A DNA stretch of 64,000 bases, taken from the NCBI GenBank assembly GCA_019914995.1, contig CM034145.1:4905262-4969261 (forward strand), read 5' to 3'. The notes under the pieces are model-generated. The model ran no database searches. It was not told where the DNA came from and saw only the letters and a list, made by a program, of their open reading frames with translations. The stretch is from Acanthochlamys bracteata (lineage: Eukaryota > Streptophyta > Magnoliopsida > Pandanales > Velloziaceae). The translations under genes and the position numbers were made by a program. This document shows positions 48,158 to 60,393 of the stretch, piece by piece (positions within the stretch are counted from its first letter, which is position 1; each line of letters starts with the position of its first letter).

Positions 48158-50970
48158 ATAGTTTTCTGGTAGGGTTTGAACTGCCGATTTACTATATCAT
48201 ACAATATGAATCCAGATTCCAAATTGCAAAGATAAATATGTGCACACAATAGCGCAGATGCACACAGCCAAAAAACTTTGCTATGAGACATGTATGTTAG
48301 CTTCTATATGAATGTAAGACGAAAAAACTCCTACAGAAAGTGGGCAGTTGTAGTAGTTAGATTTTCGTAAGACTTTGAAGTTGTCTTTTACAGTAAGCTT
48401 ACCTGCTCTCATTGTTTGCTTTCATAGTATTGTATCATAGTCAATATGACAATACGTGTAACCTGCTGTAGATGGTGCAAAGTCTTAAAATGTTTAAGCC
48501 TGTATGCGGTGAAGGATACATTACCTAGCCTACCTAACGAAGTAGAAAATGTAAGACTTGTGTATAATGCTTTCCAGTTTGTGCATCTATTACTGTATCG
48601 TGCTGCTTATTTCAAACAGAAATCAATATTATCAATCTTTTCTGAGGCTTCATTTGAATGATAATATCTTGGCTAGAACCTTTTAGCAGTACTCTATGTC
48701 TCGAATAGTACTTTGAATTTTTATTAACATTTTCAATGATTTGTGTTATGTGCAAGCTGGTACCCATGTCTTGGCTTTTCCTCGGGCTGCTTATGCTACG
48801 CCTGGAATTAGCCGTTGAAGCATTCCCCTCTGCCTTGCCAACTACCGTTTAAGTGGTTGAGCGTTAGTTCCTTTATGTTTCCTAAGAAGTAGTCGGCGTT
48901 GGAACCAAGTACGACAGCTTCTATGCTGCTACCTTGCGTGGAGCATTAGTTCCCTTATGCTTCCTAGGAGTAGTTGGCTTTGGTACTAAAAGGGGAGAAC
49001 ATAAAGGAACTGCACGTGAACCACGCAATGGTAATCAATGCCTTTCCGAACTGAAGAAGCGAGATATAAGACCTGAGGAAGAGGAGAGGGCGAGAGGTAC
49101 AGAAAAGCGAGAGCATTCGTCCAAGAACAAATGAGTTCAGATGTCCTGAGAAGAAGGTCATCATGGCTTGATTGGAGAATCCTTCAGTGACATTTCCTTA
49201 GCAGGTGCCATTATAAATTGTTATTGGTGTGGCTAAAATCATCTAAGAAAACTTAGAGACTCTATCCTAGTTTATCCCGCAAGTGCACGGTTGTCGCCTA
49301 CTGTATAGCAAATAACAAGTTCGATCCACAGGGACTGATGCTAATTCTAACTCAAAACTAATCTCATAAAATATGTAATAGGATGGAGATTTTTAATTAA
49401 ACTACAAATATGTATGAAAATCAAGTGATAATAATAATAATAAAAATAAAATTTTTAGAAACAGAGGAGATAAGATAACTGAAATTTCAGAATCCACCAC
49501 TAGTGTCTATTGTTTGAATCCTTAATCAAATGTGAGTTTTATTATTGACTAATGTGAAAATTTCGTACCTAATACTTTGGTCCAGTCCTTAGGTCAGATT
49601 TCAATTATGATCCTAACTTTGGTCCAGTTTAAAATCACCTATCTCTTATTTATTCTAACTTTGATCCAGTACAGAATTAAACAAGAGATGAATTAAGAAT
49701 TGCGAAATCAGAAATCATGCAATCATATTCTCTTTGGTCCAGAAAATACTAATCACAGTTATTAATCCTAAACTCTTTTATTATGTTTCGATTGGTCCTC
49801 GCAAACATAATTAGACAAATAATTCAAATTTCAAACTCAATATTGATCAAATATTAAATCCAAAATCTAAAATTTAATTAATACAAAGATTAACAACTCA
49901 CAAAATATTCAACAATTATTAATTACAATAATATTTAAGAATCCAAATAATTTCACTAAGATTTCATCCAAAATTCCAGTCAAGATGTTTAGCTACCCAT
50001 AGAAATAATACAAGCAATAAAATTCATTGAGATAAATGGGAAAAAGAAAGAAAATCAAATCTGATTGATTATTGCTTTGTCCGCAGTCAAGCTCTGTCCC
50101 CTTCCTCGGCCTTTAATTTCATCTCCGTTTCTTCCTCTATTTTCTTTCTCTTGTTTCTTTTTCTCTTCCCCCTCTTGCTGTGCAGCCGCCAGGAGAGAAA
50201 AAAACTTCTTCACGTGAGAATGAGGGATTAGATTAGGGCTTTTTTTTTCTTTTCTTAACTAATGCTATAGTTCATTCCAAACGGTTGAGATTTCTTAATC
50301 TTAATAATGGGCTAATATTGTCTTGTGGGCCAAGAGGGAGCCCATGTTTGATTGGTTGTGGTGGTCTCTCTCTATATAAGCTTATAGCTCTTCTTTTTTT
50401 TACATTTGTCCAACTTTTCTTCATTATCTAACATCCACAAAATATAAGAAAATTTTAGCTCATTAATAAATAAATCAATATATAATCATGATCAAAATAT
50501 TATTATAAACCATATAATTATATCTTTATCAGTTATGTAGATCAGTAGTGCCTTATAGCACAGCCTCCTAAACATCTAACATGTTCAGAGCAACACCATT
50601 TATTGTTAACATCGGTATAGATAATATGTAAATTTACGGTTTTTAGTGATACATTCAATCATATCAGCAGTTTGGAGTTTTTGCATTAACACGTACAGCG
50701 GCAATCTTTTGCAAGAATGCACCAGAATTCTATGCATCAATACATCTCTGGTGGAAGCTGTACACTTGATAACAGGCATGAAATCAGCAATGAAGAGGAA
50801 CGGGAGATTAAAAACTGGCCAAGCACAATGAATAATCAATTTCCCATATTAGGAACATCGGAACAAAGCAACGATAGGAATCTTTGCAACATGCGGTGAC
50901 TAGATTGAAAATCCGTTCATTAGAAAATAGCAAATTAACACAGGTAACAAACAGGAAGCAACAAGAATTG
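48158..50970. other. Intergenic DNA with repeats
   Basis: No gene recognised. 48859-49000 has a diverged direct repeat about 82 bases apart (GAGCGTTAGTTCC.TTATG and GAGCATTAGTTCCCTTATG). 49255-50480 begins with TTTATCCCGCAAGTGCACGG and GTTCGATCCACAGGGA, wording that I recall from a dispersed plant repeat. That block contains repeated CTTTGGTCCAG phrases (49580-49745). Confidence 0.4.
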
Positions 50971-51299
50971 CGATCTGGTTTGACATATTCACAGTACGAT
51001 CCAACTTCTTGATCATATATAAAAACATTTACAAATATTTTCAGCTCTAACATCAAACCCTCACCTTGCAGAATATTGACAAAATACGATTGGTCAACTG
51101 TCAGTTTATTGTCATACATGTAAGTACTTATTTGTTTATATTACAGGACATTGTAATTTTGTTGGTCACATTTTACATGCTATATAGCCAGAATCCGAAA
51201 ACATGGTACTGGAGATGCATACAGCTGTTGCATCTTTAACATGCCAATTCATATCCAAACACATTTCTGAAGATGACTTTAAAGGTATCATTTCATTAA

Positions 51300-52575
51300 T
51301 CTGTGGACAATAGTTTGATTACCTTATAAACCACTCTGTTCTTACCACACACATCCCTACGGCCGTTGTTCACCATCACCTGCTCCCTTGTAGAGGGCGA
51401 TTAAGATAAGAGCGCGAAGATCTACAGCAAGGGGGATATGAAGATTGCCCTGGATGCAGGTAGGCACTAGGGGTGGCAATATGGGTTAATGAGTCGGTTT
51501 CGAATCGACCTATTTAATAATCGGGTTAAATTTGTTCAACTCTAACTCAACCCATAAATTTATACGGGTCAAAATTATCAACCCTAATCCAACCTACTAA
51601 TAACCGGGTCAAATTCGGGTCGACCCATTTAATAATTAAAATTATTAATTATTAATTATATATTTTTAAGCTTTAGTGAAATTATAAGATCAGTTTGAAT
51701 GAAAGTGTACGATATTTTTACTGACAAGATATAATTATGTCCAACAATATTCCTTAATGTCTTCATCGGTCCTTACAATATAAAAAAATATATTATTTTT
51801 ATTTTTAAAAAATATATGATAACAGCTGAAATTTATGATTACAAATACTAGGTTAATAATTTCGATAAAAATTTTGATAAATATATCTATCTAACAAAAT
51901 TTTCATAAAAATTTTTATACAAAATCTAAATTCGTCATTAAAAATACCTACATAGTAATACTTTCGATAATATTATAATTTTTATATTATACTATTTTAC
52001 TAAGGTATAAAAATAAAGAATTAACTATAAATACATTTTAATTTAATAGTCTGTAAATAACTAGTATCGATTATTTTTATTGTCAATATTTTATTATACG
52101 GTAAGAAAAATAAAAAATTGTTATTTCAAAAGATGACATTTCGGGTTGGTGGGTCAATTTTGGGTTAACTCGGATTGACCCATTTAATAACCGGGTCAAA
52201 TTTGTTCAACCCTAACCCAACCCATATATTTATACGGGTCAAATTTTCTAACCCTAACTCTGATTAAACATGTCGATTTCGGGTCGAGTTTTCGAATCGG
52301 GTCATATATTGTCACCCCTAGTAGGCACAGCACTTATCCAACCAGATGCTTGTGAAGCTTCTGATGAGCTCTGAGTACTTAGTTAGGGGCTAGTAGTGGA
52401 GTTTCTTGTGAAGTCAGTAAGGTTGTAAGTTATATAAACCCTGGCATGTATTCAATAGGGGTATTGAGAATTGAATAATATTCCTTTAATCTTCAGCTCA
52501 TCTGTTCTTTCCTTAATTCACACTTAGTCTTATCTTGTTCGTCTTCTTTATCTCGCCTTGTTCCCAATTTGTATC
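51300..52575 (+). mobile_element. Truncated LTR-like insertion in the ABHD17 pseudogene
   Basis: Sequence between the two pseudogene parts that has no counterpart at 35.8-35.9 kb. Its right end has LTR-like wording: TATAAACCCTGGCATGTATT, GAGAATTGAATAATATTCC, AATCTTCAGCTCATCTG. It ends in TTGTATCAAAGTTG, resembling a TGGTATCAAAG primer-binding site. No second LTR was found, so it may be a truncated element. Interrupted by the MITE at 51468-52320. Confidence 0.4.
51468..52320. mobile_element. hAT-type MITE, copy 2 (853 bp)
   Basis: Perfect 8-base target duplication GTAGGCAC (51460-51467 and 52321-52328). Same termini as copy 1, with one mismatch in the right inverted repeat (ATTGTCACCCC). Differences from copy 1 are few point changes and short indels, such as an extra TTATTAA unit near 51640. 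Confidence 0.92.
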
Positions 52576-52844
52576 AAAGTTGTATTAAAATCCATTTCAA
52601 TTAGTTTATAGGGCACTGAACGGACAAGTTACTACAGGCATCTTGAAGTAATGTTCAGTTATTTCTCCTGCAATCTTATATCTAGTATAGATAATATTTG
52701 TTTCAACTAAATGATCAACAATATTGCTTTGCCTATCCGAAATGGCAAAGGAAAAGTATGATCAATTATGGATAAAGGGAGATGGAGATAGTAATTCAGC
52801 AACAACACTATTTATACAGTGCACTAACCTTATGTGAACTTCTT

Positions 52845-53034
52845 CAGGCATGAAAGATGTTCATAGATGTACAACTTTGAGTTTGTTATATCTTTTTCCT
52901 TAAGGAATTCTTTCTTTTCTAGCTCTCGAAATATGGAAGAAGATATATCAACCTCCATATGTAGGAGTAGCATTGACTAATTACCTCTGGTAAAATGGCA
53001 TACTCATGGGCACCACTCAAGCTGTTAGAGGAAT
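52845..53034 (-). pseudogene. Block B flank with tiny DUF247 exon 1 fragment
   Basis: 52845-52985 matches 36830-36965 (CAGGCATGAAAGATGTTC, AATATGGAAGAAGATATATC). 52985-53034 matches the DUF247 fragment at 36965-37005 (ACCTCTGGTAAAATGGCATAC, ACCACTCAAGCTGTT). The homology then breaks and resumes at 55796. Confidence 0.7.
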
Positions 53035-54092
53035 CTGTAAGATCAACTCACGGGAATAGTGGTAAATTGAGTTGATATCTAAAACTTTTCAAGTATAAAA
53101 TTTTCTAAAGTAGCAGAGAGTAAGTTGGCTATGTTTATGATGATTCTTGCAAGACGATTATTAGTGCTTCCAATGAGATTCTAAAGCACACAGAATTTCA
53201 AGCAAATATCAAAGTAGAGCACACGAGGGTTTACGTGGTTCAGTAATTTATGTTGCCTACATCTACGATCACTATAAGACAAGTGAAAAATTCACTAGTT
53301 TTTATAAAGAGTTACACTTAGCAAGTCCAAATGCTTCGCCAAAAATATTTGCCTAACAGATTTTTTTATATAAGATAAATCTCTACGGCCTACTAAATAC
53401 TTGTCTCTCCTACTGGACATAATAGTTTTTTCTTATAAGATTAGTGACTTGCCTTGGGCTCTACAAAACCCTCTCACTAAGTGCACCTTTCACTTCAATT
53501 TCAGTTTTGCAATGAAAGTTACATGTTTAAATAAAGGATCAATCTCACTTTGAATTTTTTTTGAGTAGAAGACAATGTGAGAAGATAAAAAAGAGAATAC
53601 TACTAACAGAGTATGCTACAGTGTGGATTAGTAGTGGTGAGAATGTTCATGCATTTAACGCTTTTCGATGAATGCTTGTATATGCTTTTGTTTTTGTTTG
53701 TCTTTCTATTGTCTTAGTTTGTTTTGTTTGTCCTTTGCTTCTACTTATATACCTTCTTTTTCTTGTAGGTCTTGGATTATGAATTTTATCCGTTTGAAAT
53801 ATTCTCATTGTACGCGCTCGTCTACTATAGTTTTCGAGCCTTTTTTTTTTGTTGTGCTTCTATTTGAGTTTGTGAACTCTAAGGGCTAAGGTAATGGCTA
53901 GTTGTGAAACACTCTGTGATCCTCAGTTAGACTATCATCTTGTATTTCATTTTGCTCAGTTGGTTTAAGATTTGGCTTTCCATCAGCATTGAATACAGTC
54001 TTTGTGAATTTGAAAACTCCTGCTCACTCGTGCAGCTAATTGTTTCAGCTGAGACGACTTCTTCCTAATATCGTCCCCGATGACTTATTTCA

Positions 54093-54352
54093 GGAAGCGT
54101 TTGTTAGTGCTTATGAAATGAAGTTTTTCTGAAATTAAAAATATTTTTATCTTTTATGAAAAACGAGTTTTATTTTTTTTACTTTCAAAAAATAATAAAA
54201 ATATGTAATAAAAAGATCTCACTTCGTAGAATTTTTTTACACTATCAAAATTTTTAAATAAATTTTCTAAATACTTATAAAATATATATTGAAAAACGTA
54301 AAATAGAAAAAAATTAAAAAGTTGCTTATGATAAGCAGTGCCAAACGCGCTC
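54093..54352. mobile_element. Tourist-like MITE nested in the 2.76-kb insertion
   Basis: 260 bases with TCA on both sides (54090-54092, 54353-54355). Left end GGAAGCGTTTGTTAGTGCTT and right end, inverted, GAGCGCGTTTGGCACTGCTT. One of the best preserved copies; core AAAAAGATCTCACTTCGTAG near 54210. Confidence 0.75.
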
Positions 54353-54964
54353 TCAGATTTCTGATTTGATGCTGAATCGAATTCGAAAATCTAGCTCTAA
54401 ATTTGTTGATTGAGTTATGTTCTTCCCACGTGCTAATGGAGATATCAAACAGCTACGGGTCACTCGGTCCTATTGTTTAGCTCCATAACTTGAAGTTGCT
54501 CTTTAGTAGGATGAGTTTGAAGATTGCGTAAATGTTGATCTTCTGATTGTACTGCATTGATCATTGTAGGCTTGTACTCCTTTCTGTAAATTTTGACATA
54601 TCTGAATTCTAACCTCTGTCAGCTGATGAGTGCTTCATATTGTAACTGAATGCTTATTTGATGCTGGTTGAAGGCTATAGTCCCGTATATGGCTTATTAC
54701 ATGACTGCAGCTAGATAGTGGATGATATATTTGATTCTTCTTTATAGCTTGATCAATGTACTTTTATACAATTTAAAAAACTAAATGTTGAGCTGATATG
54801 TAAAGTTCAGCGTATATTGCTTTGTCAGCTCCTGGGTTTATGAGTTTGATCTCCTATCTGTTGTGCATTGGTCTTAACATTACTCCACGTTGATTCAGTG
54901 TGTATGCTTTGTTGAAGTGTTGAGCATGCTAGAATGCCATTTTGAAATGTTAGTGATGGAGTTA

Positions 54965-55445
54965 GAATTACAAATCTAGGTCGGACTAGACGAGCCGACA
55001 TGCAACCCCGCCACATAGCCCGGGACACGGTTCGCCTGGCCCGTGAACAGTAATACAACCGAACCGATCCGATCTGATCTAGCAAGCAATATAGGGCCAA
55101 CTTTGTCGTCCCTCCCGCTGGTCACTGTTTATGTTGGCCGATCAACGAAATACCGTTAACTGGTCGACATTAATAGTTGATTAAATCAACTTATTATTAA
55201 AAATTATTTTTTAATAATTAAAAATATTTAGATTTTAAAAAATTTACAATTTATTTTTAAAATTTTATTAATTTTATTATTTATTTATTATATAAAATAA
55301 AAAATAAAATAGATAAACGGATGAATCGAGCCAACAAAATTACATCCGAATATGAGAATCAGGTCGGTCAACCCGGCCCGGCCTGGCCCGAGTGTGTCAT
55401 TTGGCTCGAGAAGGTCGGATCGGGTTGATCTAACCCGTCCATATA
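54965..55445. repeat. GC-rich-ended repeat of unknown class
   Basis: Ends are rich in CCCGGCC/GGCCCG and GGTCGGA words (AGGTCGGACTAGACGAGCC at left, GAGAAGGTCGGATCGGGTTG at right) with an AT-rich centre. Resembles a block at 11255-11590. Termini and target duplication not established. Confidence 0.35.
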
Positions 55446-55795
55446 ATTGGTTGTTTAGTTCAGTAGTAAGGATATAACATCTATTCAACTAGCTGCTACT
55501 TTATTTCTGCATACTTTGTTGCTTTACTCGAATGCCTCAATTACGCTGCTTTCATTCTTGTGCAAATTTTTAATTTGTGCTTGATGAAAGATATCATATA
55601 CAGATAGCTAGCTATTCAGCGGCTATCCGTACGTAGGTTACATTCTCTTTGTAGTATAGCCGTCCTGTTGTTTGTTATGTGTAGAATAATTCGTATCTGT
55701 AAAAACTCGAAAAAATTGATATAACTGATTAATCCAACCTAAATTATAAACTATAATTTTTAATTGGCTATTATCATGAATCAACCCGGGGGTTC

Positions 55796-56440
55796 TAGCA
55801 GAAGCACTCAACGAACTGATCCAAAGTAACCGCATGGAGCTGTTTGTAAGTTTGTTTCGCCGTGACGAGCTTGTACCGTTCCATTTAGAGTTGATGATTC
55901 CAGTGATGGTGAGGACCTACCGCAAAGAGATAAGGCATGTATACCTCTGACTTACACACTGCTGGGCCTCCAAATTAGCATAGGTTCGGATTAGTAGCGT
56001 ATGGAACTTAATAGGATCTAGTGAAAGACGGACTAGTTTGGTAGGTTAGAGTCGGATTAGTAGCGTAGGAGTCTGGGATGGTCCCAAATAAAATATGAAC
56101 TAGCTAACTTGGATGTGGATCAGCAAATTGACTTGGATTGGACCAAATAAATTTTGATTTGGTGGGCTTAATAGCCCACACCCTTTAATAGTCCCACATT
56201 GGACGGATAGTGGAGTAGATATATAGAAAATGCTAATTCCTAAGAAATTGACTTATATTTTTAGCGTGGAGATCCGATCTACACATACAAATAACAGCTT
56301 TGGCACAGAACAGGCGCAGCATCATTACTACTCTCAAGCTCATCCACGAGCGTTTCCTGTATTCTGATGACCCACTTCTCATGACCCACTTCTGCTAGTC
56401 GAAGGAAGTCATCGCCAATGTGTTCGACTGTTAAATGAAT
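55796..56440 (-). pseudogene. DUF247 exon 1 pseudogene fragment (block B)
   Basis: Two pieces match exon 1 of the intact DUF247 genes. 55796-55966 holds the AACGAACTGATCCAAAGTAA to GAGCTTGTACCGTTCC part. 56280-56440 encodes on the minus strand KWVIRIQETLVDELESSND, matching RWVINIRETLTQELEQSN. About 310 bases of foreign DNA separate them. Exon 2 is absent. More diverged from the two intact genes than they are from each other, so it represents an older family member. Confidence 0.8.
55967..56277. mobile_element. Possible solo-LTR insertion in the DUF247 fragment
   Basis: Begins TGCTGGGCCTCCAAATTAG, contains AATAGTCCCACATTGGACGG (wording common near plant LTR promoters) and stops before TACACATAC. 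The flanks TACACAC and TACACAT may be a target duplication. Internal repeat of CGGATTAGTAGCGTA(T/G)G at about 56000 and 56050. Confidence 0.4.
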
Positions 56441-56613
56441 TACTAGCAAATGATATGGTGGTGTCAATATTATATAGTCCGACGCATATCAAAATCTTAA
56501 ATTTTGTTTCGGTTTTTTAGACGAAAATGGCGTCAAAATCTTAACTTGCATTAGATATTGGTGGTATCATCAGAAAGTTCATTGGCTACATTTTATTTGC
56601 GTCTATGTTGAGA

Positions 56614-56775
56614 TGAAGAACTCTTTTTTAATCTTATTCATATCATTCAATACAAGTATATATATATAGACTCCTTATAAATCTAAATAAAGAGAGTTCT
56701 AAATAAAGAAAGATATCTAAAATATAATTTTAAGAAAATATTTCTAGAATAATATATTGTTAACTCACGCCAACA
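56614..56775 (-). repeat. Copia element 2, 3' LTR
   Basis: Aligns with 60234-60393 (ATCTTATTCATATCATTCAA, ACAAGTAYATATATATAGAC, TATAAAWCTAAATAA). Confidence 0.85.
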
Positions 56776-59700
56776 CTTCTCCTCAAATTGGTACAAAAAT
56801 ATCATCAATGTCCAACTTGTTCAGTAAGTCATGAAAGATTTTATTTGAAACTCTTTTTGTTAATATATCTGCTAATTGTGCCTCTAAAGTCACAAAAGAT
56901 AACTCAACCAATTTTGCTTTCAACTTTTTCTTAATAAAATACCGATCGACCTCAATATGTTTGGTCCGATCATGTTGTACTGAATTATGAGTAATATTTA
57001 TTGCTGTTTTGTTATGACAGAACAGTTTTATAGTACTTTTAGGAGGAAAATCAAACTCCGTCAACAACATTAGAAGCTATAAGAGTTCACAAACTCTATA
57101 TGCCATCCTTCTGTATTCAGCTTCGGTAGAGGATCGAGCAACTATTTTTTTTTTTTTACTCCTTCATGCGACTAGATTATCACCAACAAATGTGAAATAG
57201 CCGGATGTAGAGCGTCTATCCGTCTTATCTCATGCCCAATCTGCATCAGTATATCCATCAATATTCAGATGATTATTCTTTCTAAATAGTAATCCTCTGC
57301 CTGGTGCTAACTTCAGATATCTCAAAATTCTATTCACTATTTCCATATGATCGACATTTTGAGAATACATAAATTGACTAACAACACTCACTGCATATGC
57401 TATATCAGGACGAGTATATGATAAATAAATCAACCTGCCAACCAATCGTTAATATTTTTCCTTACTTGCTAGCACTTGATCAGAATACTCTGTTAAGTTG
57501 TGATTCTCAATGATTAGTGTATCGGTAGGTTTGTAATCTGACATTCTTGTTTCAGACAATAAGTCAAGGATATATTTTTTTTTTGATAGAAAAATATCTT
57601 ACTTAGACCTCGCCACTTCAATACCAAGAAATATTTCAACTCTCCAAATTCTTTCATCTTAAATTCAGATGCTAGATATGTCTTTAATTTCTGAATTTCT
57701 TCATTATCATACCTGTAACAATAATATCATCAATATAAATTATTAAAACAGTTATCTTATCATTCTGGTTCTTCAAAAATAATGTATGATCATCATTACT
57801 CGGTCGGTAATCATATCTGCTTAAAGCTTGATTAAATCTACCAAACTATAATTTTGAAAATTGTTTCAAATCATATAGAGCCTTTTTAACCTGCAGACAT
57901 ATTCAGTTCTTCTCGATACCTCATAGCCAGGCAGAAGCTTCATATACACTTCTTTTTCTAACTCACCATGAAGAAATTAATTCTTTACATCAAATTGCTG
58001 CAAGGGCTAATCAAGAAGAGTTGTTATTTTATTGATAACAGAAAAATACGATATTTGATGACTATTAATAAGAATATATGCTTAACACTGAAACTCAAAC
58101 TCTTTGAGACCGAAAAATAAAGATGGTAGCAAATATTTTAAATAATCAAAAGAAACATGACATAGACAGCGATGCCAGAGCCAGACTTTATTTTTCTTTT
58201 CATTTTTAGATCCACGAGCATTGTAAACTCTGACTGAACTAACATTATCCAGATAGTATAAATCCCCTCTTAGTACGACGTCTAATTATCTCCTGTATCT
58301 GGAAATCTTGAAGTAAGCAAAAATAAAAATACGTAAGAACAATGCAATTCAACTGTTTAGTAACTTGTCCAATAGATAAAAAATTGTGTGAGAGAGATGA
58401 AACAAATAGACAATTCTGTAGAGATAGAGATGATGATAATGTCACAGTACCAACACCTGTGACTGAATAACTCTCTCCATTGGCATATGTCATATTATTT
58501 CTAATTAGAGCACTTACAGTGTGAAAATTATTCGGATCGAATATCATATGATCTGTAGCTTCATAATCTAAAATTCATCATATATCCGTTGTGAATCTAA
58601 AATAGTAAAGGCAAAGCTTTAGTTATCTAAAATTGAAAAATCTGAATTAACCTGTGACACCAAAGATAGAACTGATGAAGGAGCAGTCGATGATGTAGAA
58701 AATAAAGGATCAGCTAATGTGAGGCCTACAACTCCATACGTTACACTAGAAATTTTTTTATTTCTTCTTCTTCTTCAATTCCTCCCACCAATCATGATAA
58801 CCATCTAACTGAAAGCATGAATTTTGAGTATGCCCAACTTTATCACAATGAGAACACTGTCCTTCTTATGCTTTTTTCTTCACTTGAGATCTAAAATTTT
58901 TGGAGGCTACAGTAATAATAATTCCAATATAGTTAGAATCCATCATAACTACTCGTCGTTATTCCTCACGACGAATATAGTTATAAGATACTTCTAACCC
59001 AGGAAAGGCATCTGTTCATAGTAGATCACTGTGGGCTTTATCAAGTGTATCATCAAGTCCGGCCAAAAAAATATAAACACATTCCCTCTCAATCTCATGT
59101 TGTCGAGCTAATATATTATTAGCACAACACATTTTGATTGGATTGCGAAAATCTAATTCTTGTCATATGCTCTATAATTCTGCATAGTAGGTCGTAACGG
59201 GCCTTCCACTTTGCTTCGATTTGAATGACATGCATATTAATTCATAAATCTGAGATATATCAAAATTATCCTAATAAGTTTTGGACACAGCAGTCCAAAC
59301 ATTTATGGCAGTGAAAAGCCAAATAAAAAGCTCAATCACAGCTGGTTCCATGGAGTTGATCAACCATCCTTTGACGATAGCATTGTCAGTTCTCCATCGG
59401 GCATAAATAGGATCAATCTCTTAAGGTCGTCCTATTTCTCCAATTAAATATCTCATCTTATCCTTTCCAATAATGTACATCTCAACAACTTGAAACCAAA
59501 AAGAATAATTTGAGTAATTTAACTTAACACTGATAGTAGATGATGAATCAGCATGTATGTTGAAAAATAGGAGTAGTCGTTGAAGCAACTGGAAAGAGAG
59601 CACTTGAATTTTCCATAAAATTTTCTCTTTTTTTTTCTATCGGGTCGGGACTGCTGGCCGGTTCGGATCGGATCAGCGGTTCTCTTAGTCGGGTCGGACT

Positions 59701-60233
59701 CGGCTGGTGGCGACGGCAATCGATGAAGCAGATGGCGGCGATCGACCGGCGAGAGCGAGCGGTCTGTCGGACAGGCGGCGGATTACGAAAGCTAAAATTG
59801 AGCGGGCTGGCGGCGGCGTAGAACGTGCTGGCAACAGCAATCGAGCGAGCTGGTAGCAGCGATCAACGGCAGAAGGCTCGAATTGATCGGCGGAGCAGCG
59901 AATCTGACGGACAGGCGGTGGCAATCATCGAGAAAAGGCTCGAATTGATTGACGGAGCAGCGGATCTGGCGGACAGGCGACGGCGATCGGCTGTAAGAAG
60001 CAACAGCAACGGAAGCTTCAGTGGCGGCTGAAGCGTCGACGGCAGAGGCAGCAGCAATTTGTTTTTATAGATCTAATCCGGTTAAATCGCCGGATTTGTT
60101 CTCGTCGGAATTTCTAACAGTTGTAATCGTACCTCCACGATCGCAACGAATAGTCTGGTCGAAATCTGACCGTCGCAATCGTTTTCTCCACGACGGTGGC
60201 GAGCAGATTTAAGATTTTGCTTTAATACCAATA

Positions 60234-60393
60234 TGAAAAACTTTTTTTAATCTTATTCATATCATTCAATACAAGTACATATATATAGACTTCTTATAAA
60301 ACTAAATAAGGAGAGTTCTAAATTAAAAAAAATATCTAAAATATAATTTAAAAAAAAATATTTAAGATAATATATTATTGGCTCACGTCAAAA
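60234..60393 (-). repeat. Copia element 2, 5' LTR
   Basis: Partner LTR followed inward by the primer-binding site. The terminal TGTTGAC reads TTTTGAC here, a decayed end. Confidence 0.8.

Larger units (their letters stand above)
50980..52800 (+). pseudogene. ABHD17-like partial pseudogene (block B)
   Basis: 50981-51285 matches 35519-35815 of the intact gene: end of exon 3, intron, exon 4 and part of intron 4. 52576-52770 matches 35941-36190: end of intron 4 and part of exon 5. Introns are preserved, so the copy arose through DNA duplication and not through a retro-copy. The exon 5 acceptor and the catalytic-Asp segment are deleted (GCTTTGCCTATCCG replaces them) and the GGGHCN histidine region reads GDGDSN. 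An LTR-like insertion carrying a hAT-type MITE separates the two parts. Confidence 0.9.
53035..55795. mobile_element. 2.76-kb insertion of unknown class in block B
   Basis: Defined by comparison: the DUF247 fragment in block A is continuous (CTCAAGCTCTCAACGAACTG), while here its halves lie on both sides of this segment. The inserted DNA starts TGTTAGAGG and ends CTAGCA or nearby; the flanks CAAGC and GAAGC could be a decayed 5-bp target duplication. It contains a stretch with TTTACGTGGTTCAG (near 53230), a Tourist-like MITE and a GC-rich repeat at about 54.97-55.44 kb. No open frames of a transposase or polymerase were recognised. Confidence 0.45.
56614..60393 (-). mobile_element. Internally deleted Ty1/copia element (element 2)
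   Basis: Same family and orientation as element 1. LTRs are 56614-56775 (3') and 60234-60393 (5'). Primer-binding site TGGTATTAAAGC lies at 60219-60230 and the purine tract TTTGAGGAGAAG beside the 3' LTR (56776-56788). RNase H (56783-57445), RT scraps (57600-58015), GAG-pre-integrase (58245-58547), zinc knuckle (58790-58870) and gag (59000-59600) are recognisable but broken. About 1.45 kb covering integrase and the start of RT is missing at about 58015, relative to element 1 (20570-22030). It sits in block B where block A is uninterrupted near 38372. Confidence 0.88.

Noticed and set aside
55443..55500. Possible tRNA-like sequence (GGTTGTTTAGTTCAGTAG)
   Set aside because: No D-loop/T-loop pair or acceptor stem could be folded by eye.
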